A stretch of 61,516 nucleotides of DNA from Parasitella parasitica (Eukaryota; Mucoromycota; Mucoromycetes; Mucorales; Mucoraceae), in the NCBI GenBank assembly GCA_025201805.1, contig MU619242.1:64236-125751 (forward strand), given 5' to 3'. Each line of letters starts with the position of its first letter. The stretch's first letter is position 1. Both the position numbers and the translations under genes were made by a program. The notes under the pieces are model-generated. The model worked only from the letters and a program-made list of their open reading frames with translations, searched no databases and was not told the origin of the DNA. Positions 21,476-34,606 of this stretch are shown piece after piece.

Positions 21476-23520
21476 TCATGGCATGCTTGTGGTTTTCCTG
21501 TTAGTTAACCCATCCAATAACAAAATGGTCGACTCATTTCGTGAACTGTCATTGGCAAGTACAGTGTTTAATAGGATCTATGCCGAGAGTAGGAGGATAA
21601 TGGCTAGTATAGATAAGTTTTGCCTGAGTGGCGTGCTATTGATCTAAAAGATATTGGCTGATTTGTTGTTTAAAACCAGTGATTTGAATAAATATTTGAC
21701 ATCCAGTGCTCTTACTTGCAAGAGGTGCAGTCAATTGCTGCCAGATATGAGTATCATGTTGTAGCTCTCTGAGATGACATGTTCGTAAAATGAGAATTTT
21801 TTAATAAAAGGACCTAAATGATGCGTTTCCAGGCAATTGATAGAGCTGTACAAAGCTTTTCCGATGTAAATCAACCATGCGATCACTCATATTAGCCAAA
21901 CTGTTCATACGTTTAATTATCTGGATCGAAAAAGTCGGTATAGCAACGATTTTCGGGCGTTTTAACTTGGGATTGTGCGATAATGTTATTGCATGAAAGA
22001 CTTGACAAAACGTGAAATAAATAATAATATTTTTTTATTAGAAATGCAAGCCCTTAACAGAGAAACCATGTCGAAAGTCGAGCGAAATAGCTTGAATTTC
22101 TCGAAATTGGACATGGTCTAACTGAAAATGGGATTGTTAAGCTGTGCACCTTGTTCTATTTAAATATATGTTTAAAGGCTTAATTTACCAGATAGAAGAC
22201 TATTGATATATTGGTTGATAACAGGCTGTCCATTTTTATAGAATAAATCTCCATGAGTCAATTTATGATCATGTTTAACATGTAACTGTCAAATAATATT
22301 GTACTACAGGATTAGTCAGAGCAAGATTTGGTTATATTTAATCATTAAAACTTTATGGATGTAAATCATATATTGAAAGGTTTAGCTTCCTAATTTAGAA
22401 CAAGTAGAACCCAAATAGGTGGTTTCTTTTGCAAGACAGTTCATGATTAAATCTATCTATTGTAAAATTATTAGCGACATCTTACAATAGATCCGATCAG
22501 GAATGGTTGCCAGGGTATGACAAATGTTACTGAAGATTGGCTAGCTATTAGGAATTGTGTCATGATTTTCCATACAGAATGTAAGGTCATTTGAGAAGAA
22601 CTTCAAAGGATTGCGATATGAATTCCAACCGAGCCATCCGATTCTTATTAAATTCAAGTATTCAATGACTAACAGTGTCTTCAAAAAAAAAAAAAAAAGA
22701 CTTTTTCATTAACATTTCAATAACATTATACTTCTGGTGAGGGAGGGGGAGAGATAGCTCGTTAATATATAAAAAATTGTTCTTTTCTGCTCCAACTATG
22801 TGGCTACGTTTGCTCCTCTTGCTTGTTCATACCGTTATATGATCTATGGAATCCAATAGTATTCGCATAGTTACATAAAAACATCAAGTCTGAAAGTATA
22901 TTTGACATATATTAGTGTTAATTTGCCAAGAATAGCTGATGCACCAACACGATGTAAATAAAGACAGTAAGTCTGGAGCTTCTTGGGAATCTTCAATATT
23001 TCATTGTAGTTCTCTAGTTTTCTTGCAATGCACTCGTTTCTCAATTGCACTTGTATTTTTTTCATGACAATTTTTAGACTTTCCAACCAGTAATTGGTTC
23101 ATCGGCTGTACACCAATGCACAAAATATGATACACAAACATTACAAGTATAAAAATAGATCTAGGGAGAAGACCTTTGTACTTTTATTATGAGCTGTTTC
23201 GCGAATTATGGATTACTTCAGTAGAAAATTTCAGTAAGATATATAAATAGAGTTGAATTCCCTTTTAATGTTTAAAGTTGGCAAAAGCTTTACAGTAACC
23301 AAATCAAATAAATTTCAAACGCTAATCACAAGAGAACAATGGTTTTCACGTTTCAATCGAAATAAACAGACCATTCTAGCACATCTAAATCACAAATACC
23401 ACATTACAAATAGGAGATTATAGTACCATATCGTAAATACAGCATAAATCTTGCGTTTACTTTACTTTTAGATAAAATTGTCGTAGAAAATGATATTTTA
23501 GTTTTAAAATGCAATCATCT

Positions 23521-24598
23521 TTACCAAGTAGCTTGATTATCATGACTATCACGATGGGCAAACAACCATTCCAAGTCTTCTTTACTGCTTGTATGGGTGG
23601 TAGATGAAGCAGAATCAATAGATGATGTTGCTTGAAGTTGAATGATTTTCTCCTTTACAAGGTTAAAGAAAGTATTCCAGTGTTCCAAGGTGCTTATATC
23701 AGAGGCAATGCTATTTAATTGAGTGATTTGTTCGGACACTACAGGATATTCAGTAGCCAAGGTTTCGGTAAAAGAGGCCCATTGATTCTTGACTTGCTCA
23801 ACCGTATCATAATGAGCGTCCGAGAGTTTTTGGACTTCAGCGAGAATAGCATCGTTAGCAGTTGCTGGTGGTAAAGAAGCAACAGTTGATGCTTTATCCA
23901 CATTTGTATTAGGAAGTGCTTCCAAATCGAAGAGAACACTGTTCATATCAGAGTTAAGGTGAGACGTTGCTGCATTCGAGGTGCTGTTATTAACGTAATT
24001 ATTGTCATTGTCGTAATCGCCTTCGATGATACGAAGGCAGCCGTAACCTGATCTCCCAGTAATACAGTCAGCCTATACAAACGTGCGGACATGACAATGA
24101 GACCGAATGTTTACAAAATGTAGTATGTGAAATTACCTCATTTTGGCAACAGCGAATACAGAATCTATTAATATCGGGTTCAATCATACTGACAAAGTAC
24201 TTATAATCTTGACATTGTGCTCCAATAGGTTTTCCTTTGATATGGTTATCATATTGGCCACCACCATCAGTTTCTCCTAAGTCGTATTTAGATCTATCAA
24301 AGAAGCCAGTAACTTGGACATAAGTACTGTTTCTTAAATAATGAGCAGTTGTAATAAAGCCTTCAGGGAATTCCGTTGCGTTTGGTACAGTATCAGGCTT
24401 TGTACAGAATGGGATACCGTTGTTTTCATTTACGGCAACGACGAGACCAGGATGAGGAGGTAAAAAGAGACAAAAATCATTTTGGCTATGAATCGCTGTC
24501 AAAGGAGTAGATGAATTTACAGATGCAGCATTAACAGCAAAAGAGGAAGCAACAGTAAAAAGGCTTGCTACAATAATATTATTGATGGAAATATACAT
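23521..24598 (-). CDS. Secreted Cys-rich protein, macrophage-activating-glycoprotein-like family
   Basis: Two exons (24598-24137, 24072-23521) give 337 aa. Residues 1-24 are a signal peptide, so the protein should be secreted or wall-bound. The conserved core runs from DFCLFLPPHPG through YVQVTG, GGQYDNH, YFVSMIEPD and CIRCCQNEADC to YGCLRIIEG. The pattern recalls fungal proteins annotated as macrophage activating glycoprotein, whose biochemical role is unknown. The second half (~residues 185-337) is Ser/Thr/Ala-rich and helical without cysteines. Intron 24136-24073 splits the CCQNE-ADC motif. I chose the ATG at 24598 because upstream in-frame ATGs would put a second hydrophobic stretch ahead of the signal peptide. 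Confidence 0.8.
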
Positions 24599-27290
24599 TT
24601 TTTTTTTTACAATGAACAAAGAAAAAAGAGACACACAAATAAAATCAAAAGAGCTAATTAATAAATATAATATGTAGTACAGTGCTTCTATTCTCATTTT
24701 GCAGATGTTTTGAAAACTGTAAGTAGTGTTTGATTCGTGACGTAGACTGCTCTGTTGTAACGAAAGATGATCATCATTGCATGCCTGTCTAGGCACAGAA
24801 ACTAGTTTTGTGTAAAACGATTGTTGGATAGTACTTGTGGTTCTCCTCTATGGGTCCCTTTGAATAGATTGCATAGTCTAGAAGCTGTAACATGAAATAG
24901 GTACTAACTTCTAGGCCAACGCTGACATAGGCATGGTGACCATTATGATCGTTGATGGTCAGATTCTATTTCTATAAGGAAGCAATGTATTGAAACTCAA
25001 CTGCTTTATAAAGTTACTTGACAATTAAAAAAGTTACACCAAACGTATAACAAATTGCACATCTACTATTTATAAGTCAAAAGTCGACTGCATTTGTATT
25101 ACAGCAAGTGAATTGCATATCTTATTCGTAAAGGGCCTATTGTATGTCGACAATATAAATATCAACATATAAAGTGTTGTTGATCTTTCAATATGAAGGT
25201 TTGTTTATGTCAAATAAATCATATTCGAATGCCAAGAGCTACTTTTTTTGTATTCACTAGAGCCCGTAAAAAAAGAGTTACACAATAATGATAATTAAGT
25301 GAATGCTTATTTAATCCTTTAGATGCTAAATGGACATGGTGAAATGCAGAGTTGACAAAATAAAGTCATGGATGGTACCTACAGCTATGCGGATGGCACC
25401 ATTATTGAATTATTTAGCAAGTAATCATTGCAAAAATTGCTAAACGCAGTAGAGCTCCAAATTTATAAAAACCAGATCTTGAATAAGGATGCTCTCGTGC
25501 AAAGAGTGAGAAGGTAGCTTAGGACATTTTAAACAAAAAAAAATGTTAACATACTTCCTTGAAAAAAACTAGCCTCGTCTTGTATGCGAGAAAGATAAAT
25601 GACTAGTTTTGAGAGGTTTATAGTTAATAAAACCTAATCAAATCGAGAGATAGGCAGGCTTCCTTTGTTGTGTCCCCGTGATTATTATACCCGTAATAAC
25701 AGAATACCAAAACAGCTCCTGCACGTTTACAATGTTTTTTGAGATACACTATCAATGGCTTTAATATTACTTGACTGAAGCAAGTGATTACCACTATCTT
25801 TAAATTTCACTTTTTTGAAGCTTTCACAACTTTAAAAGCAAGATATTTTATAACATCTGAAGATGAGGATGGTGGATGGTGTTTTGCTGATAAAATATAT
25901 GTCTACTTATAAAGAGTAATATAACATAACTGCTCAAGTATCAAATATCATGGCATCGACCATGCATATATGATATAATAGGAAATAGCAGTTATCTTTA
26001 CAAATACTACAATTTTGACATTTATTGCACACAATCATGGAACTAAACAAGGCACAGTGCAAGGGTTATTCAAAAAATTTAAAGTGAGTTTACTTTACAT
26101 TACGATCAGCGTCTTTTTTGCCAAGATACTTGTCCATATATTTACAGAACCTCTCAATTATCATAATATTAAAAATCTTTTTAGATTATCGAAAACAGAA
26201 GTATCCCTCTTTCGTAGTGAGATAAAACAGCAACTTTTATCTTTGTAAATATCCTTCTCATTCCAAAAAAACGACATTGACAAAACAGGCAACAATATGC
26301 GAAAAATTAAAGGCAGAGAATACTTTAGCTAGATCATTGGCCTTATTGGAAATAATTCAAGTGTCAAATCCTGCTGGCATTTCAAAACTATAATAATTCT
26401 AGTAAACAACGAAAAAGGTTGCATAAGATCAACATACATGCAAACATGCGGTTTTTGTCAAGATAGCACAGGTTAAAAACATGATACCCTTTGATCTCCC
26501 ACCCCCCTCCCCCCCCCCTTTTTTTTTTGTCATTGTCGATGATTAAATACATTATTGATTTATTTCAATAACGAAATCAGAAGCTGGGTACGGACAAAAG
26601 GCATTAAATGGAAAAGACAGAGACGTAGAACCAACTTTCTTTTACTTCTCCAAGGAAACCACTTTTTACCAGGATTTAATTTATGCAAAATTTCTTGTAC
26701 AATAAAACCTGTATTCTATGCATGTAAATCGCTCCACGTATCTACGTATAGCATCAAGTAGATTGTATTTGGGTGCTTCAGTAAAAATGGAGCACAATAA
26801 ATAAATAAAACATGTTGGAAATCTAACATTTGTCGCCATGCCGATTGATTAATACTTTTATTTAGGATAAAAGGACGTCATAATGTTCGATCTTGTGGAT
26901 CAACAGATCGATGGTGATGGTGGTGGTGGTGGTGGTGGTGGTGTGGTGGTGGTGGCAATTGCATGACTAACAGAACAAACATGCAAACAAACTTTGGGCA
27001 TGCAGGTATTCGGTAATCATAAAAGAGAAAATGAGGATGATATAAGATTACTATTACAGATCCCTCCAACAGCTACAAGTGTAATAACAACAAATCAAAC
27101 TGTACTGGTAAATCTTCTCTATAAAACGAATCCAGTGAGCATGAGCGTTTTTGGCCATGAGGCTTCTTTCGCTTTATGAACGAAAAAAAAATAATCGGAC
27201 ATCTTGTAATAAATTACTTTTTCCTTTTATTACTTCCTTTTCCTTTTATCTCTTTTTATTTCCCAAACTTTTTTTTTTCAGCATCAAACA
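24599..27290. other. 2.7 kb intergenic region
   Basis: AT-rich, with only short unassigned ORFs (the longest plus-strand one, 26015-26248, matches nothing I know). It contains a C/T homopolymer stretch at about 26500-26530 and a GGT repeat at 26911-26956. The last part is a T-rich leader of the methyltransferase gene. Confidence 0.45.
26911..26956 (+). repeat. GGT/GTG trinucleotide microsatellite
   Basis: About 14 GGT-like units with one interruption. It is not inside any supported coding region. Confidence 0.85.
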
Positions 27291-29053
27291 ATGGGTACAA
27301 CGACAAGTAGAGAAGGCTCTACTCGTCAAAAATATCGACGGAAACTAGCCTCATTGAAATCACAGAAAAGTCGAGAGACGATAACCACAGACAACAATAA
27401 AGCGACTGAATCCACAAAGCCTATTTCAGCACCTGCCTCTTTTCGAGTCTATCAGCTTACGCCAGTAAATCTCGTCAAACATCAAGTTGTACTTTCTGAC
27501 CATGTATCACCCATGTCTTCACTTTCCGCTGTCATTTCCATACCGATGAGACGATCGTCATGGAGAAAAAGTGTCAATACATTTACCACACGAACCACAA
27601 ATGATAATGGAAGCATCACATCAAATTCGTTCTTTGAAGACGATATCAATGACGATGCAGACTCTGAAGTGATCTCGTCTCCTCGAACGTCTGTTGGGTC
27701 AGAAGAAAACAACTTTTTAAAAGTGGAAGATAAAAAGAAGATTAAACCAAAATTTACTACGTTGCCGTTACATTCGTTCAAGAGTAGCTATAAAAAGGAA
27801 GGGAATGATATAGTGTTTGAATCTAAATATAACACTTCTGCATCACCTACAGCATCTACATCGCTGCAAGAGGAGAAACCGAAAGGTCCACCGAGACCTT
27901 TTTGGTCTTACAATAACGGAGACGAAAGAGAATATGAGAGGTAGGGTTTTTGTTTTTCTGCCGCAGGAATGATTGATATTAATTTGATTTGTTTGTTTAT
28001 AAAAATAGACAATTACGACAGGTATTATTATTATTTTTTTTGGCACGTGGAGGTGATATTATCATACTGAACATGCATACTAAATCATTTTATATAGCAC
28101 TATGTGCTGAAGCATGTATTGGATGGGAATATTCATGTCCCAATACCGACAGATAAAAGTGTCACTATACTCGATTCAGCTTGCGGAGCAGGGTTTTGGA
28201 CTTTAGATATGGCGCAAGCTTACCCCAATGCCAGAGTGATCGGGTTAGATACTTTTCCAAACGACGATAAAAGAATGAAGGGGTACTCCAGCGCAACAAT
28301 GAGTGCCCCTAATATAGTTTACAAATACGGAGATCTTACAGCCCAATTGACATTACCAGACAATTACATAGATGTGCTGTATCAGCGTGACACTGCATCG
28401 ATTATACCACATGAACGCTGGCCGTTTCTTCTCAAGGAGTTGATGCGAGTTACCAAGCCTGGTGGCTATGTGGAATTTGTGGAATATGGTAAAATATTTA
28501 AATAACTGTATCAAGTCATTTTACTTATTTTTGATACAGATTTTGACATTCGAGACCCTGGACCTGTGCTTGCTCTAGTAAACGAGTGGTACAAAATTGC
28601 ATCCACATCAGTCGGTATTGATCCAAAGGAGGCAAAGCATTTAGAGAGCAAGCTCGTTTCTGCTGGGTTCCAACATGTTGAAAAGAAGGTTGTGTCCATC
28701 CCTATCGGTGAATGGCCTGTAGAAAAAGGTAAAGGTATCGAAGGCTGATTTTGCCCATTATGAGTTCTAATATTTCTATTCTAGATCAACAAGAAAAAGG
28801 CTTTTTATATAAGCAAGTGATGAAAACACTTTTCAAATCAATGAAGCCATGGTGGATAACTGAGCTTGGTGTGACAGAACATGAATATGATAAGGTTGTC
28901 ATTGCAGCAATGGATGAATTCGATGACCAGCGGTGCTATCTTGATTGGATTATTTATACAGCAAGAAAACCTCTTGAAAGTACTGCCACTACCTCCTCTA
29001 CTACTACCACTACTACTACCACTACTACTACTACTGCTACTATTGCAAATTAA
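27291..29053 (+). CDS. SAM-dependent methyltransferase with N-myristoylation signal
   Basis: Class I methyltransferase of the fungal UMTA/LaeA-like group. Five exons (27291-27940, 28009-28021, 28098-28488, 28540-28728, 28785-29053) give 503 aa. Exon 2 is a 13 nt microexon, required to keep the frame into QQHYVLKHVL. The SAM-binding motif is ILDSACGAGFWTLDMA (about residues 240-255); motifs IGLDTF and VTKPGGYVEFVEY follow. The first ~215 residues are disordered and Ser/Thr/Lys-rich. The start MGTTTSRE fits the N-myristoylation pattern (Gly2, Ser6), so membrane attachment is plausible. The C-terminus is a poly-Thr tail made by an ACT microsatellite. Substrate unknown. The gene converges on PEX7, with 121 nt between stop codons. 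Confidence 0.88.
28989..29041 (+). repeat. ACT/ACC trinucleotide repeat in coding sequence
   Basis: In-frame repeat that adds a Thr-rich tail to the methyltransferase. Copy number is likely to vary between strains. Confidence 0.8.
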
Positions 29054-29174
29054 TACGAACATATGCACATATATACATACAATCTATCGCTGGATCGAAT
29101 CTAATATTATCGTAAATACAAAATACCCTTCGCCCTGGACATCAATAAATTTTTATTTTATATCGTTAAACAAC

Positions 29175-30349
29175 CTATCGTCGTAAAAGTGGAGGGGGCA
29201 TAAAAACATTCACTTTTTCATCCCAGGCACAAGTTGCCACTTGACCTTCTACGTACAGATTGAAATCAAGACCAAGAACAAACTCGGTATGAGCATCGTG
29301 CACATGAATCAGGTTTTGTCCAGGGGGTGCTGCTGTGTCCCAGAATCTTACACTCATATCATAAGCAGCACTTGCTAAAATGTTGGGTCGATGTGGGGAC
29401 CAACGCACTCTGCGCACGGCAAATTCATGGCCAGGAAGACAAATTACTTCCCTGTCAGAACGTCGCAAATCCCACACTTTGATTGTTTTATCAACAGATC
29501 CAGTTACCAGCATATGATCTTGATACTTGTTCCAATCGAGAGATAAGATTTCGTTATTATGGGCACGCAATGTTTGAATGGATCGAGGACTATTAGTATC
29601 CCATATCTTGACAGTTTGGTCTCCCGAAGCTGAGGCAAGACGGGTAGGGCTATAAGGAGACCATGCTGTACTATAAACACAGTGGGTATGCTCGGTATAT
29701 GTTTGTATAGACCTTGGGATTTGTGGGTTCCACTTTGTTGATACATGAGTTCCCATATCAAGCTTGGTTGCTATTCACTTACAATTTTAACAGTATGATC
29801 CCACGAACCACTAGAAAACACATCCTTTGTAACCAAATTCCAATCCACTGAGAATACCTCGCGTTGATGTTCTTGCCAATTTTGAATTGGGAAATCCTAA
29901 ATAACAAAAACGTCAATCCCGGTAGGCCTGGCTTTCGTTTTACTTTATATCTTACTGCCAATGTAGTATCCCACATCTTGATTGAACCATCACCGCTTGA
30001 AACTACAAGCTGGTTCTCATTCACTTCACTCCAAGCAACATCATACAAACCATCTTGTGTGTCGTAACTAAAATTGCGCAGGAATCAATAACCATTTTAT
30101 CAACTAATTTGTTTTATTACGTACGCTCTTTCAACAGCTACACTATCTCCTTGAACACCCATGATAAAAAGTCTACCGTTGCCAACAAGCCCGAAATTTG
30201 AGGAACTTGCTACAGCAAGCTTATTTTCAAAGAATGGACTCCATTTTGTCTATTGATTTTCCACATGAATGAGGTTTTCCGAGTAGATTTCAATAGCTTA
30301 TTCTTACCGAGTAGCCGTTAAATCCTTCTGTACGAAATTGAGAAAACAT
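29175..30349 (-). CDS. PEX7: Peroxin 7, PTS2 import receptor
   Basis: WD40 receptor that carries PTS2-tagged proteins into peroxisomes. Five exons (30349-30308, 30249-30125, 30067-29956, 29896-29783, 29732-29175) give 316 aa. The N-terminus [19 protein letters not shown] is the family signature. WD repeats follow ([25 protein letters not shown]), and the C-terminus ends near [10 protein letters not shown] as in other Pex7 proteins. Length matches the usual ~320 aa. It is divergently arranged with ARL1, 592 nt between start codons. Confidence 0.96.
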
Positions 30350-30941
30350 TGTATGTATGTAAAAGAAAGTTGGAGTCCGTGGAAATGAATGGGAGGAAAA
30401 GGTTCTGAGGGTATGTATGAGAATTAAGCTGACACAAGTATTAGCGCTATTTTAATCTTTTTCATTGCCCTGTGGGTGGATCATGATGAAATCAGTTTTC
30501 CATGACTAATGCCTGTTCAGTTTTTGTTTAGCTACTGATCTCAACTTTTTGAAGTTTCAAAATTTTAAATCTACCATTGTTCATTTTTATCAAATATTTG
30601 CATGCAATTACTAATATTTGATGAAACTTTGAATGGAGATACAGCAACAGATATTGACATGTAAAGAGACATCAACGAAACAATACTCTGGCCATGCCAA
30701 CCCAATCTGTTGCTATGGTAGCAAGGTAGCTGAAAATAAATTTTAGATGCTCTTGCAGCCGTCAAAAATCAAACATGCGTTGCCATGGTAATATAATATT
30801 TGCATTTAAAAAAAGAAGTGAAGTATGACCCTCATTTAAGGCTCCTCACGTGCATGGTTCGCATGTTTTATTGAGCCGCTTCCATAATTTTTTTCTCGTT
30901 AGCTCTTTTCTTTCTTGTTTAATATATATCACAATTATAAA
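30350..30941. other. Divergent promoter region PEX7/ARL1
   Basis: 592 nt between two start codons, serving both genes. No ORF or RNA gene is seen. Confidence 0.5.
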
Positions 30942-31776
<835 letters not shown>

Positions 31777-33142
31777 ATGATTTTCTCCTAATCCACATGT
31801 ATCACACATATCCGCACAGACACCTACACTACAATCCCCACGTTTTTCTCGTATACAGACATCAAAATCAATATCAGCAAAAACTACAGCAGCACATTTA
31901 TAGTCAAACGAAAATAAACCATTATTTACATAGAATTGTAACTACATATATTTAGCATCATCATTGGAATTTTCGATAAAAAAATTGAGTTTATTATACT
32001 GTTATTAGTAGTCAAGGACCAAGGAACATTGTTCCTAATACCCCTCTTAAAGTTAAGTTAGAGTGGAATATAGGTGCAATATTTTGGATATTCTCCCAAG
32101 GCAGTTTGTGTAATTTTTGTCAACATTCCGCCCCCCCTTTAAACTTTGCTTGATATGATGTTTAGGTTAAGGGAAAGATTTCCCAGTATCCGTCACAAGT
32201 AGCTACCCATGACCAGTAACCCGTTTTCGTTGGTTCAACGAGATGTATGATAATCCTTGTCAGCATAGCCGCCCCCCATTGTAAATCGTCCACAGAAAGA
32301 CAGACAAATTTATTCCGTAAAGCAAAATACGGGCGAATCTTAAGCCACCGATCTGTGTGCAAGTCAAGACCCCAAGAGCTACATTCACCATAGCCATCGA
32401 AATCAACCCGAGAACCTGGGTGAATATCACTATTTTAAAAAATCCTTCCTTTTAGCCTATACTTCGTCCTCATCTCCTTGAAAAATACGGCTTCAACCCT
32501 CCTGGTCATATAATTCAATCTTATAGTGGACGTCTATACCACCAAAGTGACTAACCATGTTCCTGATTTCTTGATGTCCCAAAGGAATTTCCATGGGTTG
32601 TTCCTTTTTGTGCGTATATAATAGTGATGGCATGGTTCATCGCGTACTTGAAATGTATATGGATGATTTTTTGTTTGCAAATGAACCCCAAAATAAGGAA
32701 GCAGCATATGTAAATGGATAGTATATGGTAGGGGATCAGGCATTGACCAGCTAAAAAATTATTACGCCGAAACGAATAGTTTATACTTGTATAAAAGAAA
32801 GACGAGGGAAAAAAGAAAAGTAAAAGTTTGATGTTATGAGCATACAATCAGACGTGGTGTTTAAATTGCAGTTTTCCATGTCAAAACATTCGGTTGCCAT
32901 CAATTCGATCGATCGCCATTAAATATATGTCGGCTTGGTCTCGTAGATATGTCCTAAAATAAAGTTTGCATTGATCTTAATGAACCAAACTCACAATTAT
33001 CATTATAAAAATCCAAGAGGCACATTGCCCACACGTCGACATGGAATTATATCTGGTCTTCGGCAAGGGTTTCAGTTAAAGATGCTTTTAATAGTTAGGG
33101 ATGAACGAGAAATAACTTTTTTTTGTTTGTCTTCTTAAACAA
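31777..33142. other. Intergenic between ARL1 and aldo-keto reductase
   Basis: Holds the ARL1 3' end, a pair of similar 30 nt C-rich blocks (32111-32140 and 32251-32280), and the AKR promoter with a TATA box and short upstream ORF. No other gene is supported. Confidence 0.45.
33004..33011 (+). promoter_or_regulatory. TATA box of the aldo-keto reductase gene
   Basis: TATAAAAA is 139 nt upstream of the first AKR ATG (33143). A 12-codon upstream ORF (33041-33079) lies between, beginning ~30 nt after the box, so it is likely at or near the 5' end of the transcript. Confidence 0.5.
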
Positions 33143-34298
33143 ATGAGTCAACAATACCTCAACTTGAATCGCACCAGTGACTAAATGCCGATTATCGGCT
33201 ATGGGTGTTGGAAAGTTGAAGAGAATACAGAGCAAGTCATATACACGGCTATTAAAAATGGTTATCGTCTCATCGATGGAGCAGCAGTTTATAATAACGA
33301 AGTTGGCGTTGGTCGTGGTGTCAAGAGGGCCATCAAAGAGGGCATTGTGAAACGTCAAGATCTGTTTGGTAAATGCAATAAGCATCTCCATGTTTACCAG
33401 ATTAAGTATTTTAAATAATGAAAATATATATAGTTGTCTCAAAGTTATGGAATAATTACCATAACAAAGCCCATGTCCGAGCTGCTATTGATAGAACTCT
33501 TAAAGACCTGGAACTAGATTATGTTGACTTGTATATCATTCACTGTGAGTTTCAATACTACGCGTAAGAGTTTACATGTAATACGAGAAATCTAATGATA
33601 TCCTACAAAACATATTCATAGTTCCTGTTCCTCTCAAGTACGTTGACCCTGCAATAGAGTATCCTGGCCCATGGTTTATCGATGGCAAGGTAGAGCTCGA
33701 AAAATCTCCTATGCATGAGCTTTGGGCAGAAATGGAGAATCTCGTCGATCTTGGTTTAACTCGTAATATTGGTATCTCCAACTTCAATGCCCAACTGATT
33801 ATGGACTTGCTAACCTACGCTAAATACAAGCCTGCAACATTGCAGAGTAAGCTAGTCCTGTTTTGTTGTAAATGTTTAAATTCTAACGTGTCCACGCAAA
33901 TAGTCGAGCTTCATCCATACTTGCAACAAACACCACTTGTTCAATGGGTTCAAGCGCAAGGTATCCAAGTCACTGCCTATTCATCGTTTGGCCCTAGCTC
34001 ATACACTGTCTTTTCTGAGTCTGCAAAGACTGCCACTCCTTTACTGGAACATGGGGTGATCAAGGGGATTGCCTCCAAATATAAAAAGACACCTGCTCAA
34101 GTGCTTTTGCGCTGGAGCATTGAAAAGAACATTGCCGTAATCCCAAAGAGTATGAGCGAGGAGCGTATCAGATCGAATCTGGAAGTATTTTCTTTCAGTT
34201 TGGACGATAATGATCACCAAGAAATCAAAAAACTTGATGAAAACCTTCGCTTCAATTCTCTCTTTGCATATAATATTAGCATTCCTCTTTTCAACTAA
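33143..34298 (+). CDS. Aldo-keto reductase, D-xylose reductase-like, with in-frame stop at codon 14
   Basis: NAD(P)H-dependent aldose reductase family. Exons are 33143-33368, 33434-33544, 33622-33846 and 33904-34298. Read from 33143 the protein starts [13 protein letters not shown], then meets TAA (33182-33184) where relatives have Lys, then ATG (33185). From 33185 the frame is open for 304 aa; full length would be 318. Catalytic residues are intact: Asp in [11 protein letters not shown] with Tyr four residues on, Lys in VVSKLWN and His in [18 protein letters not shown] is the cofactor-binding segment. The lost residues form the N-terminal hairpin that caps the barrel, so an enzyme initiated at 33185 might still fold. 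Options are re-initiation, readthrough, an early pseudogene or a sequencing error. Confidence 0.85.
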
Positions 34299-34606
34299 AT
34301 AAATCATGAACGGTAGTATGATCCACGCATCAAACAGGTAAAATTTTAACAAAGGCTATTGTTTTGGTCTCCAAGATATCATCTAGAGTATTAAGAAATA
34401 TAAAATCATCTTGTTGCCTTTATAAACAATAGCAATCACTATAGAAAGCTAGGTGCAATATGGTTTTAATTTCCACTTGCAGTGCCTATGAGTATTTATG
34501 CTTCAAGAAATGGTGAAATGCAAAACCACAAAGTGTTGTAACACGTGCGTAGTATATGACATAAGTAATAGTTGAACAATGGGACGAAAAATGAAAACTA
34601 AAAAAT
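34299..34606. other. Convergent 3' spacer AKR/aminopeptidase
   Basis: 308 nt between the stop codons of two convergent genes; only 3' untranslated sequence is expected. Confidence 0.5.

Larger units (their letters stand above)
19193..23520. other. 4.3 kb gene-poor AT-rich region
   Basis: Contains the inverted-repeat-bounded element at 19729-20884 and minus-strand coding scraps at 21475-21245 and 23086-22871. A perfect 11 bp inverted repeat also occurs (22455-22465 with 22482-22492). There is no intact gene. It separates the carotenoid oxygenase from the secreted glycoprotein gene. Confidence 0.45.

Noticed and set aside
24599-24796. Longer N-terminus for the secreted protein
   Set aside because: It would add a second hydrophobic stretch and bury the clear signal peptide; the internal ATG at 24598 fits better.
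26015-26248. 77-codon plus-strand ORF
   Set aside because: AT-driven amino acid composition with no recognisable domain and no neighbouring exon.
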